Positions 7,364 through 14,890 of a DNA stretch of 31,360 nucleotides are shown piece after piece. Source of the stretch: a bacterium (GTDB lineage: Bacteria > Bacillota > Clostridia > Christensenellales > Aristaeellaceae); NCBI GenBank assembly GCA_004563405.1, contig SFTH01000029.1, positions 1-31,360 of the forward strand, written 5' to 3'. Both the position numbers and the translations under genes were made by a program. How positions within the stretch are numbered: the stretch's first letter is position 1; every line of letters begins with the position of its first letter. Under the pieces are notes generated by a model, which saw only the letters and a program-made list of their open reading frames with translations, was not told the DNA's origin and did no database searches.

Positions 7364-8623
7364 ATGATTGCCGTCGCTTCCCTGGTTGTTCTGGTGGGTG
7401 TGATCGCCCTGAGCGCGATCATCAAGAAAAATGCGGGTATCATCAGCCTGGTGGCCGCCTACATCTTTGCGCTGATCGCCCATGCCTGCGGCACGGACAT
7501 CAACGTCTCCAAGGTCGTCACCTCCAACTGGCCGACGAGCCTGTTCTTCATCGTGCTGGCCACCACCTTCCTCTTCGGCATCGCCACCCTGAACGGCACG
7601 ACCCAGGCGCTCTCCAAAAACATCGTGTGCCTGGCCCGGGGCAACGCAAGGCTCCTGCCACTGATCTTCTTTGTGTTCGGCGCGCTGATCTCCGGCGCGG
7701 GCGCGGGCGGACTGGTCGTGGCGGTCATCATGCCCATCGCGCTGTTCGTGGCGGTGGGGAACGGCATTTCGGCCCTGATGATGAGCCTGGTCACCATGGG
7801 CGGCATCATGGTGGGCGGCCTGTCGCCGCTGGCCATCAACGGCATCGTGGCCCAGCAGCTCTCCGTGGAAAACGGCGTGATCGCCGAGGGCCTGGGCGGC
7901 TATCTGCCCCTGTGGGGCGCGTATGCCGCGGCCATGACCCTCTTCTCCCTGGGCGCGTACTTCATCTTCGGCGGCCTGAAGCCCAAAAAGGTGGAGGGCG
8001 CGGAGAAGCCGCACTTTGTGAAGGTTGACCGCAACCAGACCCTGACCCTGATCGCCATACTGGTGGTGCTGGTGGGCGTGATCTTCTTCGGACAGAACAT
8101 CGGCCTGATCTGCTTCGCCTGCGCGGGCGTGCTGCTGATGCTCGGCGCGGTGGACCAGAAGAAGGCCATCGCGGCGATTCCGTGGGGCACCATCCTGCTG
8201 ATCTGCGGCATGTCCGTGCTCATCAGCGTGGTCAACGCCTGCGGCGGCATCGCCTTCCTCTCTGAAAAGCTGGAAAATGTGATCGGCGAGAAGAGCGCGC
8301 AGCCCATCATGATGGTGCTGGGCGGCCTGATGGGCGCGGTGTCCAGCGGCACAGGCGTGGTCATGCCCACGCTGATTCCCCTGGCGGCCGAGCTGGGCAG
8401 CTCGCTGAACATCTCCGTGATGAGCCTGGTCATCGGCGTGATCGTCGGCACCAACGGCGTGGTCATCAGCCCGCTGTCCACCGTGGGCGGCATCTGCGTG
8501 GGATGCGCGCCGGAGTCCGTGGACAGGGACAAGCTCTACAACCAGCTGCTGCTCTCCGCCATCTGCTTCATCGTGATGAGCGTGGTGCTCTCCCTGCTGG
8601 GCCTGTTCCGGGTGTTCGGCTGA
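7364..8623 (+). CDS. MatC/SLC13-type dicarboxylate carrier
   Basis: This 419-residue protein has about eleven hydrophobic segments. The first 150 residues resemble the MatC N-terminal domain (early helix VVLVGVIALSAIIKKNAGIISLVAAYIFAL, then GAGAGGLVVAVIMPIALFVA). The C-terminal half repeats the pattern with GAVSSGTGVVMPTLIPLA and GVIVGTNGVVISPLSTVGG, resembling the paired re-entrant loops of the SLC13/ion-transporter superfamily. A charged cytoplasmic loop (KPKKVEGAEKPHFVKVDRNQ) divides the halves. The expected substrate class is a di- or tricarboxylate; the actual substrate is unknown. The start has GAAGGAGG upstream and lies 71 bp after leuB with no terminator between, so leucine-dependent read-through from the T-box is likely. 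Confidence 0.82.
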   Translation: MIAVASLVVLVGVIALSAIIKKNAGIISLVAAYIFALIAHACGTDINVSKVVTSNWPTSLFFIVLATTFLFGIATLNGTTQALSKNIVCLARGNARLLPLIFFVFGALISGAGAGGLVVAVIMPIALFVAVGNGISALMMSLVTMGGIMVGGLSPLAINGIVAQQLSVENGVIAEGLGGYLPLWGAYAAAMTLFSLGAYFIFGGLKPKKVEGAEKPHFVKVDRNQTLTLIAILVVLVGVIFFGQNIGLICFACAGVLLMLGAVDQKKAIAAIPWGTILLICGMSVLISVVNACGGIAFLSEKLENVIGEKSAQPIMMVLGGLMGAVSSGTGVVMPTLIPLAAELGSSLNISVMSLVIGVIVGTNGVVISPLSTVGGICVGCAPESVDRDKLYNQLLLSAICFIVMSVVLSLLGLFRVFG

Positions 8624-8689
8624 GCCGCGCGCTCGGCCCGGCCCGCGCAAACAGAACTGCCGCCGGGTGCATCTGAAAGAAAAACAGGG

Positions 8690-8723
8690 AACCGGAATTC
8701 CAGGACATGGAATTCCGGTTTTT
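8690..8723 (+). terminator. Terminator after the MatC-type carrier
   Basis: A perfect 13-bp stem, AACCGGAATTCCA (8690-8702) and TGGAATTCCGGTT (8708-8720), ends in a run of T to 8723. An A-run on the other side would let it act in both directions. The rest of the gap (8624-8839) shows no gene. Confidence 0.75.
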
Positions 8724-8839
8724 GCGACCGAGGGGATTCGGGACGCCGTCGGCGAAGGGCTGTGTTTCGGGCGGCAGCGCGGCTTCAAACTCCAGCTTGT
8801 GTCATTTTCCGGCCGGAGGAATAATTTTTGTTTTAAGGG

Positions 8840-8868
8840 TTGTTTTCTCAGGGAGGGGATGCTATACT
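8840..8868 (+). promoter_or_regulatory. Promoter of the binding-lipoprotein/hybrid-kinase operon
   Basis: -35 TTGTTT (8840-8845), 17-bp spacer, -10 TATACT (8863-8868). Transcription would start near 8875, leaving a leader of about 120 nt that contains an inverted repeat. Confidence 0.6.
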
Positions 8869-8888
8869 ATATCTTGGATGATTACACG

Positions 8889-8922
8889 CGAAGTCACGAA
8901 AAATGTGAATTTTGTAACTTCG
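8889..8922. promoter_or_regulatory. AT-rich imperfect inverted repeat in the leader of the lipoprotein gene
   Basis: CGAAGTCACGAAA and its partner TTTGTAACTTCG pair over about 13 positions with one C-A mismatch and one G-T pair, centred on AATGTGAA. It lies just past the predicted transcription start and has no T-tail, so it looks more like an operator or RNA hairpin than a terminator. The DNA-binding partner is unknown. Confidence 0.45.
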
Positions 8923-8994
8923 ATTGCCGGCTGCGGCTGCGGAAGGCGCGCATCGTCCGTCTGGAAATTTCAATTGCACGAAGGAGAGGAATTC

Positions 8995-10863
8995 ATGAAG
9001 AGAATCGTTGGGCTATTGTTGGTGCTGGTCATGGCGGCGGCACTGCTGGCGGGCTGCGCCGGCCAGGGCGGCCAGGTGGAAAAGGCCGCGGAGACGGCTG
9101 CGCCCCAGAGCGAAGCCGGGGAGCGGGTCGTCGTCGCCTGCTGGGGAAATCAGATGCTGGACGGCTACGCCCCGTACCTCTGCGAGCTGTTCCCCGAGGT
9201 GGAGTTTGAGTTCGTTCTGTCCACCAACTCCACGGACTACTACCGCTTCCGCCAGGAGCACGACGATATGCCCGACATTCTGACGGTGCGCCGCTTCGCG
9301 CTGAAGGACGCGGTGCTGCTGAAGGACTATCTGTACGACCTGAGCAACACCGAGCTGGCCGCTTCCTATTTCGGCTCGTATCTGGACAGCTACACCTACG
9401 ACGACGGTTCGGTGAACTGGCTTCCCACCTGCGCGGAGGTGGACAGCATCATCATCAACAAGACCCTGTTTGATGAATACAACGTGCCCGTACCCACGGA
9501 CTACGCCAGCTTCGTCTCCGCCTGCGAGACCTTCGAGGCGGCGGGCATCCGCAGCTTCGTGTCGGACTTCGCCGCCGATTACACCTGCATGGAGGTGCTG
9601 CAGGGCGCGGCGATTCCCATGCTTCAGAGCATGGAGGGCCGCAAGTGGCGGCAGCAGTACGAGAGCGGCGCGACCCACGAGCTTTCCGAAGAGGTGTGGC
9701 TGCCCGTATTTGAGAACTTCTTTGATTTCAAGGAAAAGGTTGGCCTGGGCGCGGAGGACGCGACCTATCCCAACCGCACGCCCAAGGACCTGTTCAGCGC
9801 GGGCGAGGCCGCGATGTTCCGCGGAACCGGCGCGGACGTGATCACCTACCCCGGACGCGGTTCGGACGAGGTACTGCTGGTGCCCTACTTCGGCCAGACC
9901 GAGCAGGACAACTGGTATCTGACCTATCCCACCTTCCAGATCGCGGCTTCCAACAAGGGCATGGATGATCCCGCGCGCGAAGAATTGATTCTGGACATCA
10001 TGACGGCCATGGTGGACCAGCAGGGTCAGGATCACATCTCCTACGGTAAGAACATGGTTCCCTACAAGAAGGACGTGACCCTGGAGCTGATGCCGGAGAT
10101 GGACAACCTGAAGCCCTATGTGGAGCAGAACAAGCTCTACATCCGCCTGGCCTCCAACGAGATGTTCCGCATCTCCAGAGACGTGGTGCAGGTGATTCTC
10201 AACGGCGAGGTCAACACAGCGAAGGAGGCGCTGGACGCGTTCAACGCCGAGCTGGCGAGCGAGGAACCCGGCACCGAGATCGTCGCCCACATCGACACCG
10301 CCTATTCCAACGAATTTACGCCGGAGCACGGCAATCAGGCGGCATCCGCCGTTGCCAACACCATGCGCTCGATCTACGGCGTGGATCTGGCGTTCATGCA
10401 GGCTTGCTACGTCGCCAGCGACATCTACGCCGGCGACTACTCCCTCAAGGATCTGGGCTACCTGGCCAAGAACGATGGCGGCTGGCCCGGACAGATGGAG
10501 CTGACGGGAGAGCAGATCTATACCCTCGTGGAAACGACCCTGTCGTTGACGAACAACCGCGGCGCGGTCTGCAACGACAGCACGCTGTATGTCTCCAGCG
10601 GTTTTGAGATGGATATCAGCAGGACGGAGGGCGGCTATCAACTCAATGCCCTGACCGTGGATGGCGTGGAGCTGGATCGCGGCGCGACCTATTCCTTCCT
10701 GATCTATGGTGAGCGCGACTGGTACATGACCAAGGTTATGGATGAGATAGGCGTTTCGGATGTGGATACGACCGGGCCCAAGGCGGAGGCCTGCCTGGTG
10801 CAGCGCCTCGTGGAAGAGGGCGGACAGATCGAAGAACCCACGGACTACATAACCCTGCGCTGA
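8995..10863 (+). CDS. Lipoprotein: ABC solute-binding domain plus 5'-nucleotidase C-terminal-like domain
   Basis: This 622-residue lipoprotein has a lipobox LLAGC with Cys21. Residues about 43-400 resemble family-1 extracellular solute-binding proteins: VVVACWGNQMLDGY at the start, DMPDILTVRRF, a PTCAEVDSIIINKTLFDEYNV segment, a VPTDYASFVSACETFEAAGI segment and a GEAAMFRGTGADV segment. Residues about 425-600 resemble the C-terminal domain of 5'-nucleotidases (HGNQAASAVANTMR, GDYSLKDLGYL, MELTGEQIYTLVE, LYVSSGFEMDI, then VDGVELDRGATYSFLIYGE). The catalytic metallophosphatase domain is absent, as is the usual NGGGIR motif, so this is more likely a binding module than an enzyme. No permease or ATPase genes are adjacent. 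The next gene, a hybrid sensor kinase, starts 58 bp later without a terminator, suggesting this protein presents a ligand to that kinase. ATG 8995 has AAGGAGAGG upstream. Confidence 0.8.
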   Translation: MKRIVGLLLVLVMAAALLAGCAGQGGQVEKAAETAAPQSEAGERVVVACWGNQMLDGYAPYLCELFPEVEFEFVLSTNSTDYYRFRQEHDDMPDILTVRRFALKDAVLLKDYLYDLSNTELAASYFGSYLDSYTYDDGSVNWLPTCAEVDSIIINKTLFDEYNVPVPTDYASFVSACETFEAAGIRSFVSDFAADYTCMEVLQGAAIPMLQSMEGRKWRQQYESGATHELSEEVWLPVFENFFDFKEKVGLGAEDATYPNRTPKDLFSAGEAAMFRGTGADVITYPGRGSDEVLLVPYFGQTEQDNWYLTYPTFQIAASNKGMDDPAREELILDIMTAMVDQQGQDHISYGKNMVPYKKDVTLELMPEMDNLKPYVEQNKLYIRLASNEMFRISRDVVQVILNGEVNTAKEALDAFNAELASEEPGTEIVAHIDTAYSNEFTPEHGNQAASAVANTMRSIYGVDLAFMQACYVASDIYAGDYSLKDLGYLAKNDGGWPGQMELTGEQIYTLVETTLSLTNNRGAVCNDSTLYVSSGFEMDISRTEGGYQLNALTVDGVELDRGATYSFLIYGERDWYMTKVMDEIGVSDVDTTGPKAEACLVQRLVEEGGQIEEPTDYITLR

Positions 10864-10921
10864 GGCGCTGAAAAGAGAATCGACCCGCGACGGACAAAGG
10901 ATGGATGAGGTGAGCACGCCT

Positions 10922-13111
10922 ATGCGAGAGAGAAAGAGCAAGACGAATTATCTTTTGCCCGTCGCGTTTGTGTTGATTCTGATTCTGGCTCTGGCCTGGG
11001 GCATACGCTACATGCGCACCGCCCTGATGAAGCTGACCATCGACGAGCGCTCCTATCAGCTGGAAGAGATGGTTACGCAGATTCGCGAAAACCTGAACAG
11101 CGGCCTTCAGACCCACTGGAATCTGGTGTCGGGGCTGAACAACGCAGTGCACGGAATCCATTTTGAGAGCGACGGCGACGTGCGCGACAACATCGTCCAT
11201 CTGGAGAATGATTTCTGCACGGCGCTGTACGGCTGCCGGGTGATGCTGCTGGACGAGCAGGGCACGGCGTATCTGAGCGACGGCCCCGCCGGCATCTGGT
11301 ACGACGTCAGCCATCTGATCGACGGGGAAAAGCGGCACACCTTCGTCTCCGAGACCGACAGTATCGACGGAAGCTTTCTGGTGTTCTCCCAGGAGCTGGA
11401 CGCGCCCATCACGATGGGGCAGAACCAGCTGCGCTTTAACCACATCCTGCTGCTGAAAGACATTCAGACCGTGAAGCAGTACTACACGACCACGACCTAC
11501 GGCGGCAGCGCGGCGACCTACATCATCAAGAGCAACGGCACGCTGGCCTATTTCGACGCGGATGAGGACGACGTCATCGGCGCGCGGAACGTCTACAAGG
11601 CGCTCCGTGAAGCGGAGTATGTGCAGGGGCAGAGCTTTGATTTGGTCAGGGAGGATCTGGACGCGGACGGGATCGCCGTGGCAAACATACTGCTGGACGG
11701 GAGCGAATACTACTACTGCCTGACCTCGCTGAGCGACTACGACATGGCGCTGATGCTGCTGATTCCCGCAGACGCTGTGGCGGTCAGCACCATGAGCATG
11801 ATGGACTCCACCGTCCGGATGCTGACGATCTTCATGTCGGCGCTGGTGCTGCTGCTCCTGCTGGCGGCCATCAGCTTCGTCAGCGTCCAGCGCATCATCC
11901 AGAAGGTGAAGATCGAGCAGGAGACGAACCGGGAGCTGAACCGGCTGCGCCTGGAGGCGGAGTCGGCCAACTCCGCGAAGAGCACCTTCCTGAACAACAT
12001 GTCCCACGACATCCGCACACCCATGAACGCCATCATCGGCTTTACCAACATCGCGCTGAAGCAGGAGCCCAGGCCGGAAATCCGATCCTGCCTGGAGAAG
12101 ATCAGCGACAGCTCGGAGCATCTTCTGACGCTGATCAACGACGTGCTGGACCTCAGCCGCATCGAGAGCGGAAAGATACAGCTCACGCCCGCCCCGGTGG
12201 ACATCACGGAGGTTGTCGATACCGTCGTGAACGTCACCCACGGCTTTCTCTCCAACCGCAACCTCAGCTTCAGATACAATCTGGAGACGCCGCAGGCGCG
12301 CTATGTGCTGGCGGACGCCGTGCGGATCCGGGAGGTGCTGGTGAACATCCTGGGCAATGCGGTGAAGTTTACCAACGACGGCGGGACCATCGACTTTGAC
12401 GTCAGCTACCGCCCGGGCGCGGACGGGGGGCACATGTTTGCCTGTTACCGCATCGCGGACACGGGCGTGGGCATGAGCGGGGACTTTGTCGAGCACATCT
12501 TCGACGAGTTCTCCCAGGAGGAGAACAGCGCTCGCACCCAGTACAAGGGTTCGGGCCTGGGCATGGCCATCACAAAGAGATACGTCGACCTGATGGGCGG
12601 CACGATTCGCGTCGAGAGCGAAAAGGGGCGGGGCTCCACCTTCATCGTGGAAATTCCCATGGAAATCACGGATGAAAGCAGGGTTCAGAAGCGGGAGCAC
12701 GGCGCCGGAAGCTACGAGCAGCTCTCGGGGGTGAAGGTGCTGCTGGCGGAGGACAACGAGCTGAACGCGGAGATCGCGACGATTCAGCTGGAGGAGCTGG
12801 GGATGCACATCACCCGGGCGGCGGACGGGCGCGAGGCGGTCCGGGCGTTCGCGGAGAATCCGCCGGGAACCTTCGACGTGATCCTGATGGACATCATGAT
12901 GCCGGAGATGAACGGCTATGAGGCCACGGCGGCCATTCGCAGCCTGCCGGAGCGCCCCGACGCCGCACAGATACCGATCATCGCCATGACGGCCAACGCC
13001 TTTGCGGAGGACGTGCAGGCGTCGCTGGACGCGGGCATGAACGGGCATCTGTCGAAGCCCATCGTGATCGACGAGGTCGCCAAGACCATCGCGCGGAACA
13101 TCAACATCTGA
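10922..13111 (+). CDS. Hybrid sensor histidine kinase/response regulator
   Basis: This 729-residue membrane kinase has a first helix at about residues 10-27, an extracellular sensor of about 260 residues (possibly dCache-like), and a second helix at about 300-322. A short coiled-coil linker follows, then a HisKA domain with the phospho-acceptor His362 in NMSHDIRTPMNAIIGF. The ATPase domain shows the N box NILGNAVKFT, G1 ADTGVGM and G2 GSGLGMAI. A C-terminal receiver has the acidic pair in LLAEDN, phospho-acceptor Asp657 in ILMDIMMPEMNG, and the Lys of LSKPI. There is no HPt or DNA-binding output, so phosphotransfer must pass to a partner elsewhere or control the kinase itself. ATG 10922 was preferred over ATG 10901 because GAGGTGA is correctly spaced from it. 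It is co-directional and apparently co-transcribed with the solute-binding lipoprotein. Confidence 0.93.
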   Translation: MRERKSKTNYLLPVAFVLILILALAWGIRYMRTALMKLTIDERSYQLEEMVTQIRENLNSGLQTHWNLVSGLNNAVHGIHFESDGDVRDNIVHLENDFCTALYGCRVMLLDEQGTAYLSDGPAGIWYDVSHLIDGEKRHTFVSETDSIDGSFLVFSQELDAPITMGQNQLRFNHILLLKDIQTVKQYYTTTTYGGSAATYIIKSNGTLAYFDADEDDVIGARNVYKALREAEYVQGQSFDLVREDLDADGIAVANILLDGSEYYYCLTSLSDYDMALMLLIPADAVAVSTMSMMDSTVRMLTIFMSALVLLLLLAAISFVSVQRIIQKVKIEQETNRELNRLRLEAESANSAKSTFLNNMSHDIRTPMNAIIGFTNIALKQEPRPEIRSCLEKISDSSEHLLTLINDVLDLSRIESGKIQLTPAPVDITEVVDTVVNVTHGFLSNRNLSFRYNLETPQARYVLADAVRIREVLVNILGNAVKFTNDGGTIDFDVSYRPGADGGHMFACYRIADTGVGMSGDFVEHIFDEFSQEENSARTQYKGSGLGMAITKRYVDLMGGTIRVESEKGRGSTFIVEIPMEITDESRVQKREHGAGSYEQLSGVKVLLAEDNELNAEIATIQLEELGMHITRAADGREAVRAFAENPPGTFDVILMDIMMPEMNGYEATAAIRSLPERPDAAQIPIIAMTANAFAEDVQASLDAGMNGHLSKPIVIDEVAKTIARNINI

Positions 13112-13154
13112 CCTCCGGTCGGGGCGGACGGAGCGCTCCCGGCCACCGGCTTTG

Positions 13155-13199
13155 TGCGGGCCGACCGGAATTCCGGTCAGACCCCTGACAGGGCCCGCA
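13155..13199. repeat. Nested palindromes after the hybrid kinase
   Basis: A perfect 16-bp palindrome, GACCGGAATTCCGGTC (13163-13178), sits inside a larger pair, TGCGGGCC (13155-13162) and GGCCCGCA (13192-13199). Its core ACCGGAATTCC also occurs in the terminator hairpin at 8690-8720, before the same operon. Confidence 0.6.
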
Positions 13200-13204
13200 G
13201 GGGC

Positions 13205-13243
13205 AAAAATGCCAACTGAAATCTGAAATCAGTTGGCATTTTT
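13205..13243. terminator. Bidirectional terminator after the hybrid kinase
   Basis: A perfect 15-bp stem, AAAAATGCCAACTGA (13205-13219) and TCAGTTGGCATTTTT (13229-13243), has a 9-nt loop, with A and T tracts on the two sides. Confidence 0.85.
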
Positions 13244-13263
13244 CTGCGTTCTCCGCGTCGCGC

Positions 13264-13292
13264 TTGCGTCCCCCGGGGAAAAAGGGTATAAT
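13264..13292 (+). promoter_or_regulatory. Promoter of the M50 protease-scpA-VanW unit
   Basis: -35 TTGCGT (13264-13269), 17-bp spacer, perfect -10 TATAAT (13287-13292). Transcription would start near 13299, 35 bp before the TTG start of the protease gene. Confidence 0.65.
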
Positions 13293-13333
13293 GGGAGAAA
13301 CGCATCAAAATTCGGGCGACTGGAGGACAGGCT

Positions 13334-14089
13334 TTGTTTGGATATTTCTCTTCGCTGTTCGAGGATCCGCGGTCCACGCTGATCTTCTTCCTACTGGCGT
13401 TTCCGGGGCGGCTGCTGGCCATTTCCGCCCACGAATACGCCCACGCCTGGGAGGCCGACCGCTGCGGCGACCCCACGGCGCGCATGATGGGCCGGCTGAC
13501 GCTGAACCCGCTGAAGCATCTGGATCTGGTGGGCGCGCTGATGATGCTGCTTCTGGGCTTCGGCTGGGCCAGACCCGTGCCGGTGAATCCCCGCAACTAC
13601 CGCAACTACCGCCGGGACGATCTGAAGGTCTCCCTGGCGGGGGTCACGATGAACCTTCTGTTGACCGTCGCGGGCTTTCTGGCGGCGGCGGTCATGGCGG
13701 CCGTTGCGGTGCGCCCGATGGGCGCGGGCTACGGCGTGCTGGTGCGGTATGCCGTCAGCCTGAACCCGGAGTTCATCTCCGCGACGCTGGGCCGCCTGTG
13801 CAGCTACATCTACCAGATGCTCTGCTACTTCGTGTACACCAACATCTCCCTGGCGATCTTCAACCTGCTGCCCGTGCCGCCGCTGGACGGCTACCATGTG
13901 GTCAACGACCTGCTGCTGAAGCGGAACCTGTTCGCCACGGAGAAGGTGCAGCGCATCGCCATGGGCGCGATGCTGCTCCTGATGTTCTCGGGACTACTGG
14001 GAGAGGGCCTCGGCTATGCCGTCAACGCGGCGCTCAGCGGCCTGGGCTGGGTGGTGCAGCATCTGTTTGAGCTGATCGGCGCCGTCTGA
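13334..14089 (+). CDS. Site-2 protease family (M50) membrane metalloprotease
   Basis: This 251-residue integral membrane protein has the zinc motif HEYAH (His33, Glu34, His37) in its first hydrophobic region and the third-ligand motif NLLPVPPLDGY near residue 180, in the usual order for M50 proteases. About five membrane segments are visible, and no PDZ or CBS domain is attached, so it belongs to the short family. The start is a TTG at 13334, chosen because GGAGG lies 7 bases before it and no ATG or GTG fits. Short M50 proteases often precede scpA in Firmicutes, as here (14 bp to scpA). The substrate is unknown. Confidence 0.9.
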   Translation: MFGYFSSLFEDPRSTLIFFLLAFPGRLLAISAHEYAHAWEADRCGDPTARMMGRLTLNPLKHLDLVGALMMLLLGFGWARPVPVNPRNYRNYRRDDLKVSLAGVTMNLLLTVAGFLAAAVMAAVAVRPMGAGYGVLVRYAVSLNPEFISATLGRLCSYIYQMLCYFVYTNISLAIFNLLPVPPLDGYHVVNDLLLKRNLFATEKVQRIAMGAMLLLMFSGLLGEGLGYAVNAALSGLGWVVQHLFELIGAV

Positions 14090-14103
14090 GCGGGAGGTGA
14101 CTT

Positions 14104-14820
14104 ATGCCCTACATCGTATCCCTGAAGCAGTTTGACGGGCCGCTGGATCTGCTGCTGACGCTGATTACCAGCGCGAAGCTGGACATCCAGGACATCTTCG
14201 TCAGCGAGATCACCGAGCAGTATCTGGAGTCGATGAAGCTGGTGGACGAGCTGGACATGGATTCCGCCAGCGAATTTTTGCAGATGGCGGCGACGCTGTT
14301 GGAGATCAAGTCCCGCGCCATGCTGCCCAAGCCGCCCAAGCCCGAGGAGGAGGGCGCGCTCTCGCCGGAGGAGGAGCTGATCCGCCAGCTGACCGAGTAC
14401 AAGCAGTTCAAGGAGATCTCCGCGCGCATGCACCAGCTGGAGGAGGAGGCCCGCGCGCTTCTGACCAAGCTGCCGGAGGAGTATCCCCTGCCCCCGCCGA
14501 ACATCGAAATCACGGGGCTGACGCTGGAGAAGCTGGCGAAGGCCTTCCGTCGGGTGCTGGATCGGGCCGAGGCCGCCGAAAAGAGCGAAAACATGGCCAG
14601 CCGGGAGATCCGGCGGGACAGCTTCACCGTGGCGGGCTGCATGGCCTTCATCTCCAGGCGACTGCGGGGCGGCAGCTTCCGCTTCACGGAGCTCTTCCAG
14701 GAGGACTACACGAAGGAAGAGGTCGTGACCATGTTTCTGGCCGTGCTGGAGCTGACCCGGCTGAGCCGGCTGAAGGTGGAGCAGAGCGGCGCATATGGGG
14801 AAATTTTCCTGAGCGCCTGA
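14104..14820 (+). CDS. scpA: Segregation and condensation protein A
   Basis: This 238-residue kleisin bridges the SMC heads in the chromosome-segregation complex Smc-ScpA-ScpB. The N-terminal FDGPLDLLLTLI segment is diagnostic, followed by DIFVSEITEQYL, ASEFLQMAATLLEIKSRAMLP and an acidic linker (about residues 75-95). The C-terminal winged-helix region contains FTELFQEDYTKEEVVTMFLAVLEL. GGGAGGTGA precedes the ATG, and the gap from the M50 protease is 14 bp, so the two are co-transcribed. scpB, which normally follows directly, is absent; a VanW-like gene follows after 70 bp, and no scpB-like sequence is recognised elsewhere in the window. Confidence 0.93.
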   Translation: MPYIVSLKQFDGPLDLLLTLITSAKLDIQDIFVSEITEQYLESMKLVDELDMDSASEFLQMAATLLEIKSRAMLPKPPKPEEEGALSPEEELIRQLTEYKQFKEISARMHQLEEEARALLTKLPEEYPLPPPNIEITGLTLEKLAKAFRRVLDRAEAAEKSENMASREIRRDSFTVAGCMAFISRRLRGGSFRFTELFQEDYTKEEVVTMFLAVLELTRLSRLKVEQSGAYGEIFLSA

Positions 14821-14890
14821 GTCTGCGGGAACAAAACGCGCGTTCCCTGCATCTAAAGAGACAAAGATGATGAAAATGGAGGATCGGATC

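Noticed and set aside
10736..13048. Minus-strand frame of 770 codons opposite the hybrid kinase
   Set aside because: It is His/Val/Arg-rich shadow coding; the plus strand encodes a complete histidine kinase.
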